Assembly (NCBI GenBank): GCA_945875845.1
Contig: CAMCMB010000008.1
Span: forward strand, 1 to 64,000
Length of the DNA: 64,000 nucleotides
DNA from: Pirellula staleyi DSM 6068
GTDB lineage: Bacteria; Planctomycetota; Planctomycetia; Pirellulales; Pirellulaceae
Direction of reading: 5' to 3'
Position 1 is the stretch's first letter. Every line of letters begins with the position of its first letter. Shown one piece after another: positions 35,218 to 44,782 of this stretch. A program made the position numbers and the translations under genes. The notes beneath the pieces are model-generated. The model searched no databases. It saw nothing but the letters and a program-made list of their open reading frames with translations, and was not told the origin of the DNA.

Positions 35218-36732
35218 ATGAATCGTCGCGTCCTGCTCGGTATTGCCAGTTTGTTCTGCTGTTGGTTGCCAACGCACCAAACGAAGTTGGCAGCGGCCGA
35301 TAGACCCAACATTGTGCTGATCTACGCGGATGACGTAGGCTTTGGCGACGTGTCATGCAACGGATCGGCAAGCTTTCAAACCCCCAATATCGATCGGATC
35401 GCCAGGGAAGGGCTTCGCATGACCGATGCGCATTCTTCGGCCGCGACTTGCACGCCCTCACGTTATGCGATGCTCACTGGCCAATACGCATTTCGGCAAA
35501 AAGGGACGGGAGTCCTACCCGGCAACGCAAATTTGATCATCCAACCTGGCTCAACGACCATCGCGAGTTTGCTCAAATCAACGGGCTATGCAACGGGAGT
35601 CGTCGGGAAATGGCATTTGGGATTGGGGGAGGGGAAAGTGGATTGGAATCAGGAGATCAAACCCAATCCAAACGACATTGGCTTTGACTATCACTTTCTC
35701 ATTCCAGCGACCGGGGATCGAGTGCCATGTGTCTATGTTGAACAAGGGCGAGTCGTGGACCACGACCCAGCCGACCCGATCGAGGTGAGCTACAAGGAGA
35801 GAATTGGCAATCAAGCATCCGGCGCCGAATCCAAGGACCAACTGAAAATGAAATGGTCGCACGGTCACGATCAAACCATCGTCAACGGCGTCTCTCGCAT
35901 CGGCTGGATGACAGGTGGGGCGCGATCGCGATGGATCGATGAAGACATGGCGGACGTGATCACGAGCAAGGCCCTACGATTCATGGACGAGAACGCAAAA
36001 AGACCATTCTTTTTGTACTTTTCGACTCACGATATTCACGTTCCTCGGGTTCCGCATTCTCGCTTTGCCAACAAGTCGGGAACGGGACCGCGAGGCGACG
36101 CCATGCTGCAACTCGATTGGTGTGTGGGTGAAGTGCTGAGCAAACTGGATAAACTTGGACTGAGCGACAATACGCTCGTGATATTCTCGTCGGACAACGG
36201 GCCTGTTTTGGATGACGGCTATGTCGATGAGGCGAACGAGAAACTTGGAAAACACGATCCCAATGGAATTTATCGGGCTGGCAAGTACTCGATGATGGAA
36301 GGTGGAACGCGAGTACCAATGCTTGTGCGGTGGCCAGCTAGGATTTCGGCAGGTCAAGTTTCCAACGCGTTGTTTGGTCAAATTGATTTAGCAAGCTCGT
36401 TTGCTTCGATGTTGAGTGCCAAGATTCCGGACGGAGCGTTTCCCGATGGGCGTGATGAGCTAGGTACTCTTCTCGGCACGAATAGGGAGGGCAGGACTCA
36501 TTTGGTTCATGAAGCGGGAGGGCTGGCCTTGCGAGTGGGTAGTTGGAAATTCGTTCCGCCCGCCAAGGTACGCGAGGGGCTGGGCCCTTGGACGACCACC
36601 ACGATGGAAGCACCCGGCGCATTGTTCGATTTAGCAAACGACCCGGCCGAGCAGAAGAACATCGCTTCCGAGCATCCTGAAAAAATATCCGAATTTCATA
36701 CGCTTCTGAAATCGATCCGCCAGCGAAACTAG
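35218..36732 (+). CDS. Arylsulfatase-type sulfatase
   Basis: From ATG 35218 the product is 504 residues with a signal peptide (MNRRVLLGIASLFCCWLPT ending near LAAA). Sulfatase motifs are clear: NIVLIYADDVGFGD with the metal aspartates at about residue 35, AATCTPSRYAMLTG with the Cys that is converted to formylglycine, VGKWHLG, and FSSDNGP near 345. Planctomycetes carry many such enzymes for desulfating algal polysaccharides in the periplasm. The substrate is not predictable. The frame is open to a TTG at 35170, but the signal peptide fits the ATG. No formylglycine-generating enzyme gene is in the window. Confidence 0.95.
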   Translation: MNRRVLLGIASLFCCWLPTHQTKLAAADRPNIVLIYADDVGFGDVSCNGSASFQTPNIDRIAREGLRMTDAHSSAATCTPSRYAMLTGQYAFRQKGTGVLPGNANLIIQPGSTTIASLLKSTGYATGVVGKWHLGLGEGKVDWNQEIKPNPNDIGFDYHFLIPATGDRVPCVYVEQGRVVDHDPADPIEVSYKERIGNQASGAESKDQLKMKWSHGHDQTIVNGVSRIGWMTGGARSRWIDEDMADVITSKALRFMDENAKRPFFLYFSTHDIHVPRVPHSRFANKSGTGPRGDAMLQLDWCVGEVLSKLDKLGLSDNTLVIFSSDNGPVLDDGYVDEANEKLGKHDPNGIYRAGKYSMMEGGTRVPMLVRWPARISAGQVSNALFGQIDLASSFASMLSAKIPDGAFPDGRDELGTLLGTNREGRTHLVHEAGGLALRVGSWKFVPPAKVREGLGPWTTTTMEAPGALFDLANDPAEQKNIASEHPEKISEFHTLLKSIRQRN

Positions 36733-36828
36733 GGTGCAGGGCGAGACGCAGTTTCGCTCCCGTGAAAGAACGCGTCATAAACGAACTTTTGCGGAGACGC
36801 TGTCATTTCATAACCCGACGCGTGACGG

Positions 36829-36940
36829 CTTGTTGCTTTAATGGTACGACGGACTTCCAAGTCCGTCGAATTCCCCATTGACGGACTTGGAAGTCCGTCT
36901 TACCTCCCTTAACCAATAACGACTTCACTAAAGCAACAAT
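36829..36940. repeat. Dispersed repeat family A, short copy
   Basis: From GACGGCTTGTTGCTTTAATG it carries the two ACGGACTTCCAAGTCCGT-type hairpins and ends in CACTAAAGCAACAA. It is a direct repeat of the first half of 36979-37208. The two copies are separated by 38 bases containing GAGGGAGGGATTTCAG. Confidence 0.85.
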
Positions 36941-36978
36941 CCGGTGAGGGAGGGATTTCAGTTGGCTCCTCGCTCATT

Positions 36979-37208
36979 GGCTTGTTGCTTTAATGGTACG
37001 ACGGACTTCCAAGTCCGTCGAATTCCCCATTGACGGACTTGGAAGTCCGTCTCACCTCCCTTAACCAATAACGACTTCACTAAAGCAACAAGCCGTCACG
37101 CGTCGGGTTACCAAAGCGTGGCACGAGCGCGCTCGCTCGTGAATCCATGGGCGAGACGCCCATGCCACTTTCGAATACCCCGTGTCACAGCCCATTAAAG
37201 CAACATGC
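36979..37208. repeat. Dispersed repeat family A, long copy 2 (reverse of copy 1)
   Basis: This is nearly identical to the reverse complement of 184-412, over about 225 bases and across 36.8 kb. It includes both hairpins and the AGCGTGGCACGAGCGCGCTC and GGGCGAGACGCCCATGCCAC stretch. Together with the short copy it fills the gap 36733-37404, which otherwise has no gene. Confidence 0.85.
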
Positions 37209-37404
37209 CGGTAAGCGAGGGGCCGCCTGCAATCCCTCGCTTACAACCCAGCGGCATAATTTCAGCGGACGTTCGGCATGTTTCTTGGAAATTCGTTCAG
37301 CATCAACGAATGGCTTGACTATTTGCAAATCATTCGTCAAACTATACCGGACGTTTTCAGAAATATGCATTTTGTATATTACTTGTTGCGCGAGGGCACG
37401 ATCG

Positions 37405-37827
37405 ATGGCTTTTGACTCTCTAGTAGCCGGACCTGGATCAGTAGCCGAACCGGCACGGCGGACGCAGGTCGGACCGGAGGAGACGGCAATCCCATACACG
37501 CTCGGCGAGTTGGCCGACGGCTGGGAGTTCAAGACGATCCGCTCGCAGCTCGGCTTGTTCGTCAGTCGTGAGTTCCGGGAAAGGATCTTGGCGGAGGAAG
37601 GTCGCGCGGGCTGGGTCCTGGTCGAGAAATTCGACGACCACCAGATGCGGCTGAAGCGGCTGAGGAAACTCCACCCGGAACCGCAGGTCGATGACTACGA
37701 CCCCTATCGGATTATAGTCGATGGTCCGGAACGGGCTCGTCAAGCATGGTCGGAGGGTGTGCTAGCCCTCCTAGCGATCGTGTTCGTCCCTGTCATCATT
37801 TGCATCATTGCGGCCGTTTGCAGTTGA
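37405..37827 (+). CDS. Tail-anchored membrane protein of unknown function
   Basis: From ATG 37405 the product is 140 residues. It has a cytoplasmic-looking charged part (IPYTLGELADGWEFKTIRSQ, a glutamate/arginine-rich middle, LRKLHPEPQVDDYDPYRIIV) and a single C-terminal membrane helix, VLALLAIVFVPVIICIIAAV, ending two residues later. The reading frame extends upstream to 37147, but that stretch is repeat and AT-rich. The coding part looks more GC-rich than its neighbours. I do not recognise a family. It stands alone between the repeat block and priA and has no partner on the same strand. Confidence 0.7.
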   Translation: MAFDSLVAGPGSVAEPARRTQVGPEETAIPYTLGELADGWEFKTIRSQLGLFVSREFRERILAEEGRAGWVLVEKFDDHQMRLKRLRKLHPEPQVDDYDPYRIIVDGPERARQAWSEGVLALLAIVFVPVIICIIAAVCS

Positions 37828-38115
37828 GCGATCGGACTCTTCGGCAGCCGGCCTGTCGGGTTTCGTCGTAAAACGACGCAGATCCTCGGCCCCGGACAAA
37901 TTGAAAACCGGAACGTCACGCTTCGGTATCGCATTGAGCGATGGCTTAGGAACAGAATTGAGGTCAATGGGATTCGTCATAATGGTGTTGAAAGCGGTGC
38001 AAGCCCGCTTTTCGCCTTGGTCGGCGGTAACGCCACTGTTTTTCATCTCGCGAATAAATCCACAAAAGGCGACGATGTCTGACAGGCTGGAAGCCTATCC
38101 GACGATGGAATGCTC
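37828..38115. other. Intergenic stretch with ambiguous short frames
   Basis: Frames exist on both strands (minus 37771-38046, 91 codons; plus 37808-38119), but neither has a domain. The minus frame has a plausible composition (internal Met, then NPIDLNSVPKPSLNAIPKRD), but it overlaps the preceding gene. Positions 38083-38105 carry a family C fragment (GACAGGCTGGAAGCCTATCC). Confidence 0.3.
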
Positions 38116-40410
38116 CTAAAGCATATCCACAGGGTCGATATCGATTAGGTACAAATTTTCGCCGACGGGTTTCGTCGTGGCTTGGACGCGGGCCAAAATG
38201 GCATTGAGGGCCGCAGCATCTTTGGAAATAAGCATAGCATGATAACGATAGTGCCCGCGCAGCTTTGCGATGGGTGGCGGCGCCGGTCCCAAAACACGAA
38301 CTGGGGCATTCGTGCGCGCGATTTCCATTTGCACTTTTTTAATGATGCCTTCTGCAAACTCTTCCGCTTCGAGCTGAACGGGACCCCGCATAATGATGCG
38401 AGCCAACGAAGCAAACGGTGGATAACCAAACTGCTCGCGTTGAGCCAACTCCAAAGTCGAGAACGCGACATAATCATGCTTACAAGCTGCGATGATGGCA
38501 GGGTGATCTGGTGAATAGGTTTGCACGAGTACCTCGCCACCTCGGTCTCCACGGCCAGTCCGCCCTGCGACTTGCGTCACCAATTGAAACGTTCGCTCCG
38601 ATGCGCGGAAATCTGGAAAGTGTAAGGCAGTGTCCGCGTTGATGACCCCAACCAACAATACGTTCGGAAAATCCAACCCCTTGGCGATCATCTGAGTCCC
38701 CATCAAAATTTGGACTCGACCCGATCGAAAGTCCGCGAGTACACGTTCATGGCTTCCAGGCTTCTTCATCGTATCCGAATCCATGCGAGCGATCGTCGCA
38801 TCCGGAAAACGCTGCTGAACCTCCATCTCGAGTTTTTGTGTGCCCAGACCCGCCAACCGAATCGCGTCGAACCCACATTGCTGACAAAGCTTGGGAGCTG
38901 CGATCGTGTAGTCGCAGTAGTGACAGACCGCTTTGTTGCCTTCGCGATGATGTGTTAAGGCCATATCGCAATCAAGACACTTGACCACAAAACCACACGA
39001 TGGACATTGGATCGAAGTCGCAAATCCTCGACGGTTGAGCAACAGTATCGTCTGCCCGTTCTCCGCAATGGTCCTTTCGATCGCGTTCAACAATGGTCTC
39101 GAGATGCTGCCGCGGTCGACGTCGATGCGATTGGAACGAAGATCGATCGTGGTGACTTCCGGCAACGGTCGATTCAATATGCGGCGTGGCAAAGTCACGA
39201 TCTTGTATTGACCGGTACTTGCTCGATGAAATGTTTCCAAAGAGGGAGTTGCTGAACCCAAAACGAGCGGGATTCGTTCTAGCGAGGCGCGATGAATGGC
39301 GACATCGCGTGCGTGATACCGAGGTATGGTTTCCTGTTTGAACGTGTTTTCATGCTCTTCGTCGAGAATGATCAGCCCGAGATACGGCGCCGGAGCAAAT
39401 ATGGCGCTCCGCGGTCCGACGATTACCTGGATGGCACCCTCTGCAATCCGCTTCCATTGATAGTGCCGCTCTGGACCGCTCATGTTCGAGTGCAACACAG
39501 CCACCGAGCCAAATCGATTTTGGAAACGCGAACGCGTCTGCGGTGTCAGGCTAATCTCGGGTACAAGTACGATCGCTTGACGACCGTAGGAGACGACTTG
39601 TTCCATCGCTTGCATGTAGACTTCGGTCTTGCCGCTGCCGGTCACTCCATGCAGAAGTATCGTTTCATGCTCGCCTGAATCGATGGCGGCGTGGATCGTT
39701 TGCAACGCGATTCGCTGGTCCGACGAGAGAGCCGGTGGCATGATTCTCGCATGAATTTCCAGTGGCACATCCTTGCCAAACGTCATAACGCGTTCGGTGT
39801 AGGAATCGATGAACTCCAGTTCGCGCAGCTTCTTGATCACACCGTCGGAACACTGGGCTAGGTGTTTGAGCTGATCCGGCGACAGTGGCTCATCGGCCAA
39901 AATCAGCTGTTGCAAAGCTTGACGTTGCTTGACCGACAACGCCTTAATCGCCACATCATCGCTGGCTTTGAACGAAGGTTTGAGAAGTGTCTGGCTGCGA
40001 GTTCCCGCGCCTGCTCGCACACCCGCCGGGACGACCGCTTCGAACACTTGGCCAATCGGAACCAAGTAGTATTTGCTCATCCAGTGAATCAACTGCAATA
40101 AATTCCCATTGCAGAGCGGCTCGGGATCGACCGCTCGCAGGACCGGCTTGATGAGTTCCCTGGGATGATGACTGATTTGGATGGCGAGCGTGTAGCCAAC
40201 TATCTCGCGGTTGCCTTTGCCCAGCGGAACGATCACACGCATGGCGGGTTTGATCAAACCGCCTAACTCGTCGGGGATGCGATAGTCGAATGGTCCGTAC
40301 GGCGCTTCCGGGAAAGCCACGGACACGCAAGGGGTTTCGGCGGCCGCATCGATCTCCCAGGGCGCAAGTTCGTTGGAGAACAACTCCCCTTGTTGATACT
40401 GCTCGTCCAC
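38116..40410 (-). CDS. priA: Primosomal helicase PriA
   Basis: This 764-residue protein is PriA, the 3'-to-5' helicase that restarts stalled replication forks. The N-terminal DNA-binding domain has FPEAPYGPFDYRIPDEL. The helicase core has Walker A GVTGSGKTEVYMQAM near residue 255, LVPEISLTPQ, and ILDEEHENTFKQE. A zinc module near 475-520 has four C-x2-C pairs (CPSC, CLDC, CHYC, CQQC). The second RecA lobe holds MGTQMIAKGLDFPNV and QVAGRTGRGDRGGEVLVQT. GTG 40410 is the start. It follows glyS by about 36 bases on the same strand, ending the translation-gene cluster. Confidence 0.95.
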   Translation of the reverse strand: MDEQYQQGELFSNELAPWEIDAAAETPCVSVAFPEAPYGPFDYRIPDELGGLIKPAMRVIVPLGKGNREIVGYTLAIQISHHPRELIKPVLRAVDPEPLCNGNLLQLIHWMSKYYLVPIGQVFEAVVPAGVRAGAGTRSQTLLKPSFKASDDVAIKALSVKQRQALQQLILADEPLSPDQLKHLAQCSDGVIKKLRELEFIDSYTERVMTFGKDVPLEIHARIMPPALSSDQRIALQTIHAAIDSGEHETILLHGVTGSGKTEVYMQAMEQVVSYGRQAIVLVPEISLTPQTRSRFQNRFGSVAVLHSNMSGPERHYQWKRIAEGAIQVIVGPRSAIFAPAPYLGLIILDEEHENTFKQETIPRYHARDVAIHRASLERIPLVLGSATPSLETFHRASTGQYKIVTLPRRILNRPLPEVTTIDLRSNRIDVDRGSISRPLLNAIERTIAENGQTILLLNRRGFATSIQCPSCGFVVKCLDCDMALTHHREGNKAVCHYCDYTIAAPKLCQQCGFDAIRLAGLGTQKLEMEVQQRFPDATIARMDSDTMKKPGSHERVLADFRSGRVQILMGTQMIAKGLDFPNVLLVGVINADTALHFPDFRASERTFQLVTQVAGRTGRGDRGGEVLVQTYSPDHPAIIAACKHDYVAFSTLELAQREQFGYPPFASLARIIMRGPVQLEAEEFAEGIIKKVQMEIARTNAPVRVLGPAPPPIAKLRGHYRYHAMLISKDAAALNAILARVQATTKPVGENLYLIDIDPVDML

Positions 40411-40446
40411 GCGACTTGCCCTTTCAGAGCGGAAGGCAACACTTGT

Positions 40447-42060
40447 TTACGAGACGAGACTTGCGATCTCGCGAACGCAATCCTCGATCTTAATTCTCCA
40501 TTGCTTCAACGTGTCGCGATCTCGAATGGTCACGGTGCGGTCTTGCAATGTTTGCGTATCGACCGTGATGCAATACGGTGTTCCGATCTCGTCCTGCCGT
40601 CGATAGCGACGTCCCACCGCCGCTTTCTCGTCGTAGAACACGTTGAACCGTTGCTTGAGGGCGGTGTAGATTTCTTTTGCAATTTCGGGCATACCATCTT
40701 TTTTGACGAGTGGCAAAATCGCGGCCTTGATTGGAGCGATTCGGGGATGCAATCGCATGACGATTCTCGATTGCATTTTGCCATCTTCATCCGGTTGCAA
40801 GTCTTCGTGGTACGCTTGGCAAAGAAACGCAAGCGTAGCTCGATCGGCTCCTGCCGACGGCTCGATCACGTGCGGGATGAACCGCTCGTTCGTCAGGTCA
40901 TCGCGATAGGAAAGGTCCTTGCCGCTGCCTCGATGCCGTGGTTGACCATCTTCGGTACGTTCTAGTTCCAGCGGACGTTTCTTGGGATCCAGTTTTCCTT
41001 CGGAGTGCGATCGCAGGTCAAAGTCGCCGCGATGTGCAATCCCCTCAAGCTCTCCGTATTCTCCTTCGGGCAAGAATGGAAAGGCGTACTCGATGTCGGC
41101 CGTACCACATGAGTAGTGGCTTAGTTCCTCTTGGTCGTGTTCGCGTAATCGCAACCGCTCACCATCCAACCCCAAAGACAAATACCATTGCATGCGGCGG
41201 TTCCGCCAGTACTCGTACCACTTCGGTGATTCGTTTGGATTGCAGAAGAACTCGATCTCCATTTGTTCAAACTCCCGCGATCGAAACGTGAAGTTTCTAG
41301 GCGTGATTTCGTTTCGGAAACTCTTCCCAACTTGTGCGACACCAAACGGAATCCGAACCCGTGTACTGTCGACGACGTTCTTGAAATTGACAAAAATCCC
41401 TTGGGCCGTTTCTGGCCGCAGGAAGGCAGCACCTTCTTCGCCACTGAGTGCACCCACGTACGTCTTGAACATGAGGTTGAACTCGCGAGGATCGGTGAGC
41501 GTTCCGAGTTCGTTTACATCCGGCGCCAACACGCTTGGGCGATCACTTGCTGCGACTTTATCTAGCGTCAGATAGGATTCGTCGTATGTCAATTGAGCGA
41601 CGTCTTTGTTTCGCAAATTAAAGAACTTTAAGGCGCGGCGAGTGACTTCCTCATGCTCTAGTTCGGCATCGGTCATGATCGTCACAAAAATCTTCTGTTC
41701 GCCGCGAGCAACCCACTTGCCTCGGACCTGATCGAATCGGTAGCGTTTCTTCGATACCTTGCAATCCACCATAAAGTCATGGAACAAGTCGTAGTGCCCG
41801 GAACACTTCCAGACTTGAGGATGCATGATGATCGTGCAATCCAGGCCTACCATTTCGTAGGTGCTAGGTGCCCCTTCGGGTTGGACGAGCTCGTTGTGCC
41901 CCTGGCACATGTCTCGCCACCATGCGTCTTTGATGTTGCGTTTCAGCTCAACACCCAGCGGGCCATAGTCCCAAAAACCATTCAGTCCACCATAGATTTC
42001 GCTGGATTGAAACATGAATCCACGTCGCTTGCAGAGCGACACAAGTTTTTCCATTTGCAT
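40447..42060 (-). CDS. glyQS: Glycyl-tRNA synthetase (alpha2 type)
   Basis: This is the single-chain, homodimeric class II glycyl-tRNA synthetase found in eukaryotes, archaea and some bacteria, not the alpha/beta tetramer. Visible are the N-terminal KLVSLCKRRGFMFQSSEIYG, FWDYGPLGVELK, the motif 2 region GKSFRNEITPRNFTFRSREF followed by EQMEIEFF, and FIPHVIEPSAGADRATLAFL (motif 3). The anticodon-binding domain occupies the last 110 residues. ATG 42060 (537 residues) is favoured over a TTG at 42087, because homologues start at the KLVSLCKRRGF helix. It is followed by priA and preceded by prmC on the same strand, with a hairpin between prmC and glyQS. Confidence 0.93.
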   Translation of the reverse strand: MQMEKLVSLCKRRGFMFQSSEIYGGLNGFWDYGPLGVELKRNIKDAWWRDMCQGHNELVQPEGAPSTYEMVGLDCTIIMHPQVWKCSGHYDLFHDFMVDCKVSKKRYRFDQVRGKWVARGEQKIFVTIMTDAELEHEEVTRRALKFFNLRNKDVAQLTYDESYLTLDKVAASDRPSVLAPDVNELGTLTDPREFNLMFKTYVGALSGEEGAAFLRPETAQGIFVNFKNVVDSTRVRIPFGVAQVGKSFRNEITPRNFTFRSREFEQMEIEFFCNPNESPKWYEYWRNRRMQWYLSLGLDGERLRLREHDQEELSHYSCGTADIEYAFPFLPEGEYGELEGIAHRGDFDLRSHSEGKLDPKKRPLELERTEDGQPRHRGSGKDLSYRDDLTNERFIPHVIEPSAGADRATLAFLCQAYHEDLQPDEDGKMQSRIVMRLHPRIAPIKAAILPLVKKDGMPEIAKEIYTALKQRFNVFYDEKAAVGRRYRRQDEIGTPYCITVDTQTLQDRTVTIRDRDTLKQWRIKIEDCVREIASLVS

Positions 42061-42135
42061 GCTGAGACTGTTTCTAAGGTGAACCAAAAAAAGGGTAAGG
42101 AAAGGAAAGTTATTCAGGATGGTTCGAACGATGGA

Positions 42136-42192
42136 GTGGGATAGGCTTCCAGCTTGGCCAGGTAAAAAAGACAGGCTGGAAGCCTATCCCAC
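42136..42192. terminator. Long hairpin, family C repeat pair
   Basis: GTGGGATAGGCTTCCAGC (42136-42153) pairs with GCTGGAAGCCTATCCCAC at the right end (42175-42192), a perfect 18-base stem with a loop of about 20 bases containing AAAAAA. It lies between prmC and glyQS. Related elements are at 38083-38105 and 60164-60223. It may attenuate read-through or simply be a repeat pair. Confidence 0.6.
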
Positions 42193-42204
42193 GACATTAT
42201 AAGG

Positions 42205-43116
42205 CTAATTGCTCTTCGGGCTGCGTTGGGCCACCACGATTCGTTTCAGCCTGGCCAAGTCTTTCACAATCGAAACACTCGACCATTGGTTTGTGCCATT
42301 GAGATGGCTTTCGACTTGGTCCGCAATCATCGGTGAAAGCTCGCAAATGAACCAACCGTTCTGGACAAGTTTATCGGCAGCTTGCGAAGCCAATCGTTCG
42401 ATGATTTCGGTGCCGGTTGCTCCGCTCACGAGCGCCATTCGCGGCTCATGCTCACGGACCGACTTTTCAAGTTGCAAGAATTCGGATTCCGAAACGTAGG
42501 GTGGATTGCTCACGACGAAGTCCACGCTGGCATCGGCGATCGACAATAGCAAATCGGATTCAACGACCACGATTCGCTCCGACATTTGATGCAGTGCTAC
42601 GTTAGCATTTGCGATCGCAATCGCGGCTGGACTTAAGTCGATCGCAGTAAGGGAACATTGCGGCAGGTGTTTGGCGAGGCTGATCGCGATGCATCCACTA
42701 CCGGTGCAGACATCGACAATTTTTAGGATATTTAAAGGATCATTAGCAAGAATGGTTTTGGCTCGGTCCAAACACTCGATGACGACGTGCTCTGTCTCGT
42801 TGCGTGGAATCAGGCAGTCTTTGGAAACGGCGAACTGGAGCGAATAAAATTCTTTTTTGCCGACGAGATAGGCGACGGGTTCTCCGGTTGCTCGTCGCTT
42901 GACCAACTCTCGAAATTTGGCTTTCACCGGTTCGTCTGGCTCTTCGGAAAAGGCGGTGTAGAGTTGGATTCGATCGCAACCACGGGCGTGGGCCAAGAGA
43001 ACTTCCGCATCGAGGCGTGGGGAACTGGAGCCGGACTTTTTTAGGTGTTCGGTCGTCCATTGCAGCAGACGCAGAATGGTCCACGGTTCCGATTGCGTCG
43101 TGCTATTGGTTGTCAT
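42205..43116 (-). CDS. prmC: Release factor glutamine methyltransferase
   Basis: This 303-residue PrmC methylates the glutamine of the GGQ motif in release factors 1 and 2. An N-terminal helical domain (residues about 10-90, LDAEVLLAHARGCDRIQLYT) precedes a Rossmann domain with VDVCTGSGCIAISLAKHLP near 135 and the catalytic VVSNPPYVSESEF near 210. The gene lies 41 bases downstream of prfA, its substrate's gene, on the same strand, which is a widely conserved order. ATG 43116 gives the family length. Confidence 0.95.
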   Translation of the reverse strand: MTTNSTTQSEPWTILRLLQWTTEHLKKSGSSSPRLDAEVLLAHARGCDRIQLYTAFSEEPDEPVKAKFRELVKRRATGEPVAYLVGKKEFYSLQFAVSKDCLIPRNETEHVVIECLDRAKTILANDPLNILKIVDVCTGSGCIAISLAKHLPQCSLTAIDLSPAAIAIANANVALHQMSERIVVVESDLLLSIADASVDFVVSNPPYVSESEFLQLEKSVREHEPRMALVSGATGTEIIERLASQAADKLVQNGWFICELSPMIADQVESHLNGTNQWSSVSIVKDLARLKRIVVAQRSPKSN

Positions 43117-43157
43117 CGCGTGCGTCCTTGATCTCTTCGCCGATGCTTGGCTTGGTA

Positions 43158-44234
43158 CTATATATCGGTTTCATCTCGCAAGGTCGATCGTTCGTATTCG
43201 ATCAATGCATCCGAGACAGGTTGCAGATTACCTGCAATGATTTGATCGAGCTTGTACAGGGTCAAGTTGATGCGGTGGTCGGTCAATCTATTTTGTGGAT
43301 AATTGTAAGTGCGAATGCGTTCGCTGCGATCCCCCGAACCGATGAGCGACATGCGTTCATTTGACTGCTGTTTCATTTGCTCTTCGCGTTTGACTTCGTA
43401 GATCCTTGTCTTTAAGACTCGCAGGGCACGCGCCAGATTTTTGTGTTGGCTTTTTTCGTCCTGGCACTGAACGACGATATTGGTCTCGTAATGTGTCAAA
43501 CGAATGGCCGACTCTGTTTTGTTGACGTGCTGCCCACCAGGTCCCGACGCACAGAATTTGTCGACGCGATAGTCGTCCGGTTTTAGGTCGACTTCAATAT
43601 CTTCGGGTTCTGCCATCACCGCGACGGTGGCTGCGGAGGTATGTATTCGTCCTTGGGCTTCGGTTTCAGGAACGCGTTGAACGCGGTGTCCACCGCTTTC
43701 GAATTGTAGTTCGCGAAACGAGCCTTCGCCTTCGATGCCCAAAATGATTTCCTTGAAGCCACCCCGTTCGCTCGGACTGGAGTCAAGAACCTCGACCTTC
43801 CAGCCTTTTTGATCGGCATGGTGCTTGTACATGGTATAGAGATCGCGAGCGAACAACGAGGCTTCTTCGCCACCCGTTCCAGCCCGGATTTCGAGGACGC
43901 ATTGTGTTCGCAGAGCATCTTCGCCACCCATGCTCATGTCGAGCAGTTCGGTCCAAATGGCTTCGCGATCGGCTCGCAAACGGGTCGATTCCTCTTTCCC
44001 CATGGCAAGTTCGTCGGAATCAGTGGATTCCAACATTGGGGCGAGTTCTCTGAGTTCCTCACCCATTCGCTTGTAGTTGCGATATTTGGTAGCGACTTTG
44101 AGGAGACCGCCATGTTCCTTCATGATTTTCGCCATGCGCGATGAATCGCCCGTCAGGACCGACGGATCGGACATCATGGCTTCCAGTTCGGTGAATCGAC
44201 CTAAGGTTTGCTCGAGTTGATCGCGTATCTTCAT
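43158..44234 (-). CDS. prfA: Peptide chain release factor 1
   Basis: From ATG 44234 the product is 358 residues. The GGQ loop, [20 protein letters not shown], lies near residue 230. The codon-reading tripeptide region, [20 protein letters not shown], has the P-x-T pattern of RF1, which reads UAA and UAG. The N-terminal helical domain [20 protein letters not shown] is typical. The frame extends ten codons upstream, but homologues start near this Met. It is followed by prmC, which modifies it, and preceded by rpmE. Confidence 0.95.
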   Translation of the reverse strand: MKIRDQLEQTLGRFTELEAMMSDPSVLTGDSSRMAKIMKEHGGLLKVATKYRNYKRMGEELRELAPMLESTDSDELAMGKEESTRLRADREAIWTELLDMSMGGEDALRTQCVLEIRAGTGGEEASLFARDLYTMYKHHADQKGWKVEVLDSSPSERGGFKEIILGIEGEGSFRELQFESGGHRVQRVPETEAQGRIHTSAATVAVMAEPEDIEVDLKPDDYRVDKFCASGPGGQHVNKTESAIRLTHYETNIVVQCQDEKSQHKNLARALRVLKTRIYEVKREEQMKQQSNERMSLIGSGDRSERIRTYNYPQNRLTDHRINLTLYKLDQIIAGNLQPVSDALIEYERSTLRDETDI

Positions 44235-44377
44235 TTGAATTCTTAGCTTGGTAAAAAACAAAACCGCCGCAGGCCTCAGTTGGCAATCTGCGACGGTCTT
44301 GAGATTCTGATTGCCAGAGCCAGGTTATCGTGAGCGAGACCCTTTTCCGGGAGAGCATCGCGAGTTGGCTCAGGCAG

Positions 44378-44626
44378 CTATTTCTTCTTGGGAGCTGGCT
44401 TTCTTGCACTCTGCAAACTGGCATAAGTCCCAGCCGCAAATTTGGTCTGGAACTTTTCGATCCGGCCAGCGGTGTCAACGAACTTTAGCTTGCCCGTATA
44501 GAACGGATGGCAGACATTGCAAATGTCGACTCTCAGCTCTTTGCGAATGCTTTTGGTAACGAAACTATTGCCACAACCGCAAGTAACTTGCGTTTCGACG
44601 TAGTTGGGGTGGATCTTTTCTTTCAT
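44378..44626 (-). CDS. rpmE: 50S ribosomal protein L31, zinc-binding type
   Basis: This 82-residue protein has [19 protein letters not shown] at the start, then [20 protein letters not shown]. The four cysteines (CGC and CNVC) are those of the zinc-containing L31 form. The family length is about 70-85. It lies upstream of prfA on the same strand, a common order. It follows the tRNA gene. Confidence 0.95.
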   Translation of the reverse strand: MKEKIHPNYVETQVTCGCGNSFVTKSIRKELRVDICNVCHPFYTGKLKFVDTAGRIEKFQTKFAAGTYASLQSARKPAPKKK

Positions 44627-44681
44627 GACTTTGGTAACGTTCGCTTGTGTAAAACGTCAATAAGAGTGTGGAACTTTGGAA

Positions 44682-44755
44682 TGGGCGAAAAGGGACTCGA
44701 ACCCCCGACATCCACTTTGTAAGAGTGGCGCTCTAACCAACTGAGCTATTCGCCC
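44682..44755 (-). tRNA. tRNA-Val (anticodon UAC)
   Basis: Read on the minus strand, the acceptor stem GGGCGAA pairs with TTCGCCC. The D-arm AGCTCAGTTGGTTAGAGC, the anticodon arm CCACT-CTTACAA-AGTGG with anticodon TAC, and the T-arm GGGGGTTCGAGTCCC are all standard. CCA is not encoded. The length is 74 including the discriminator A. It stands between rpsU and rpmE and may be co-transcribed. Confidence 0.97.
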
Positions 44756-44782
44756 GATTGTGATCGGTGTCAAACTAGGAGC

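Noticed and set aside
37771-38046. A 91-codon minus-strand frame between the tail-anchored protein and priA
   Set aside because: The amino acid mix is plausible, but it overlaps the preceding gene's 3' end and has no recognisable domain or context. Left unannotated for lack of support.
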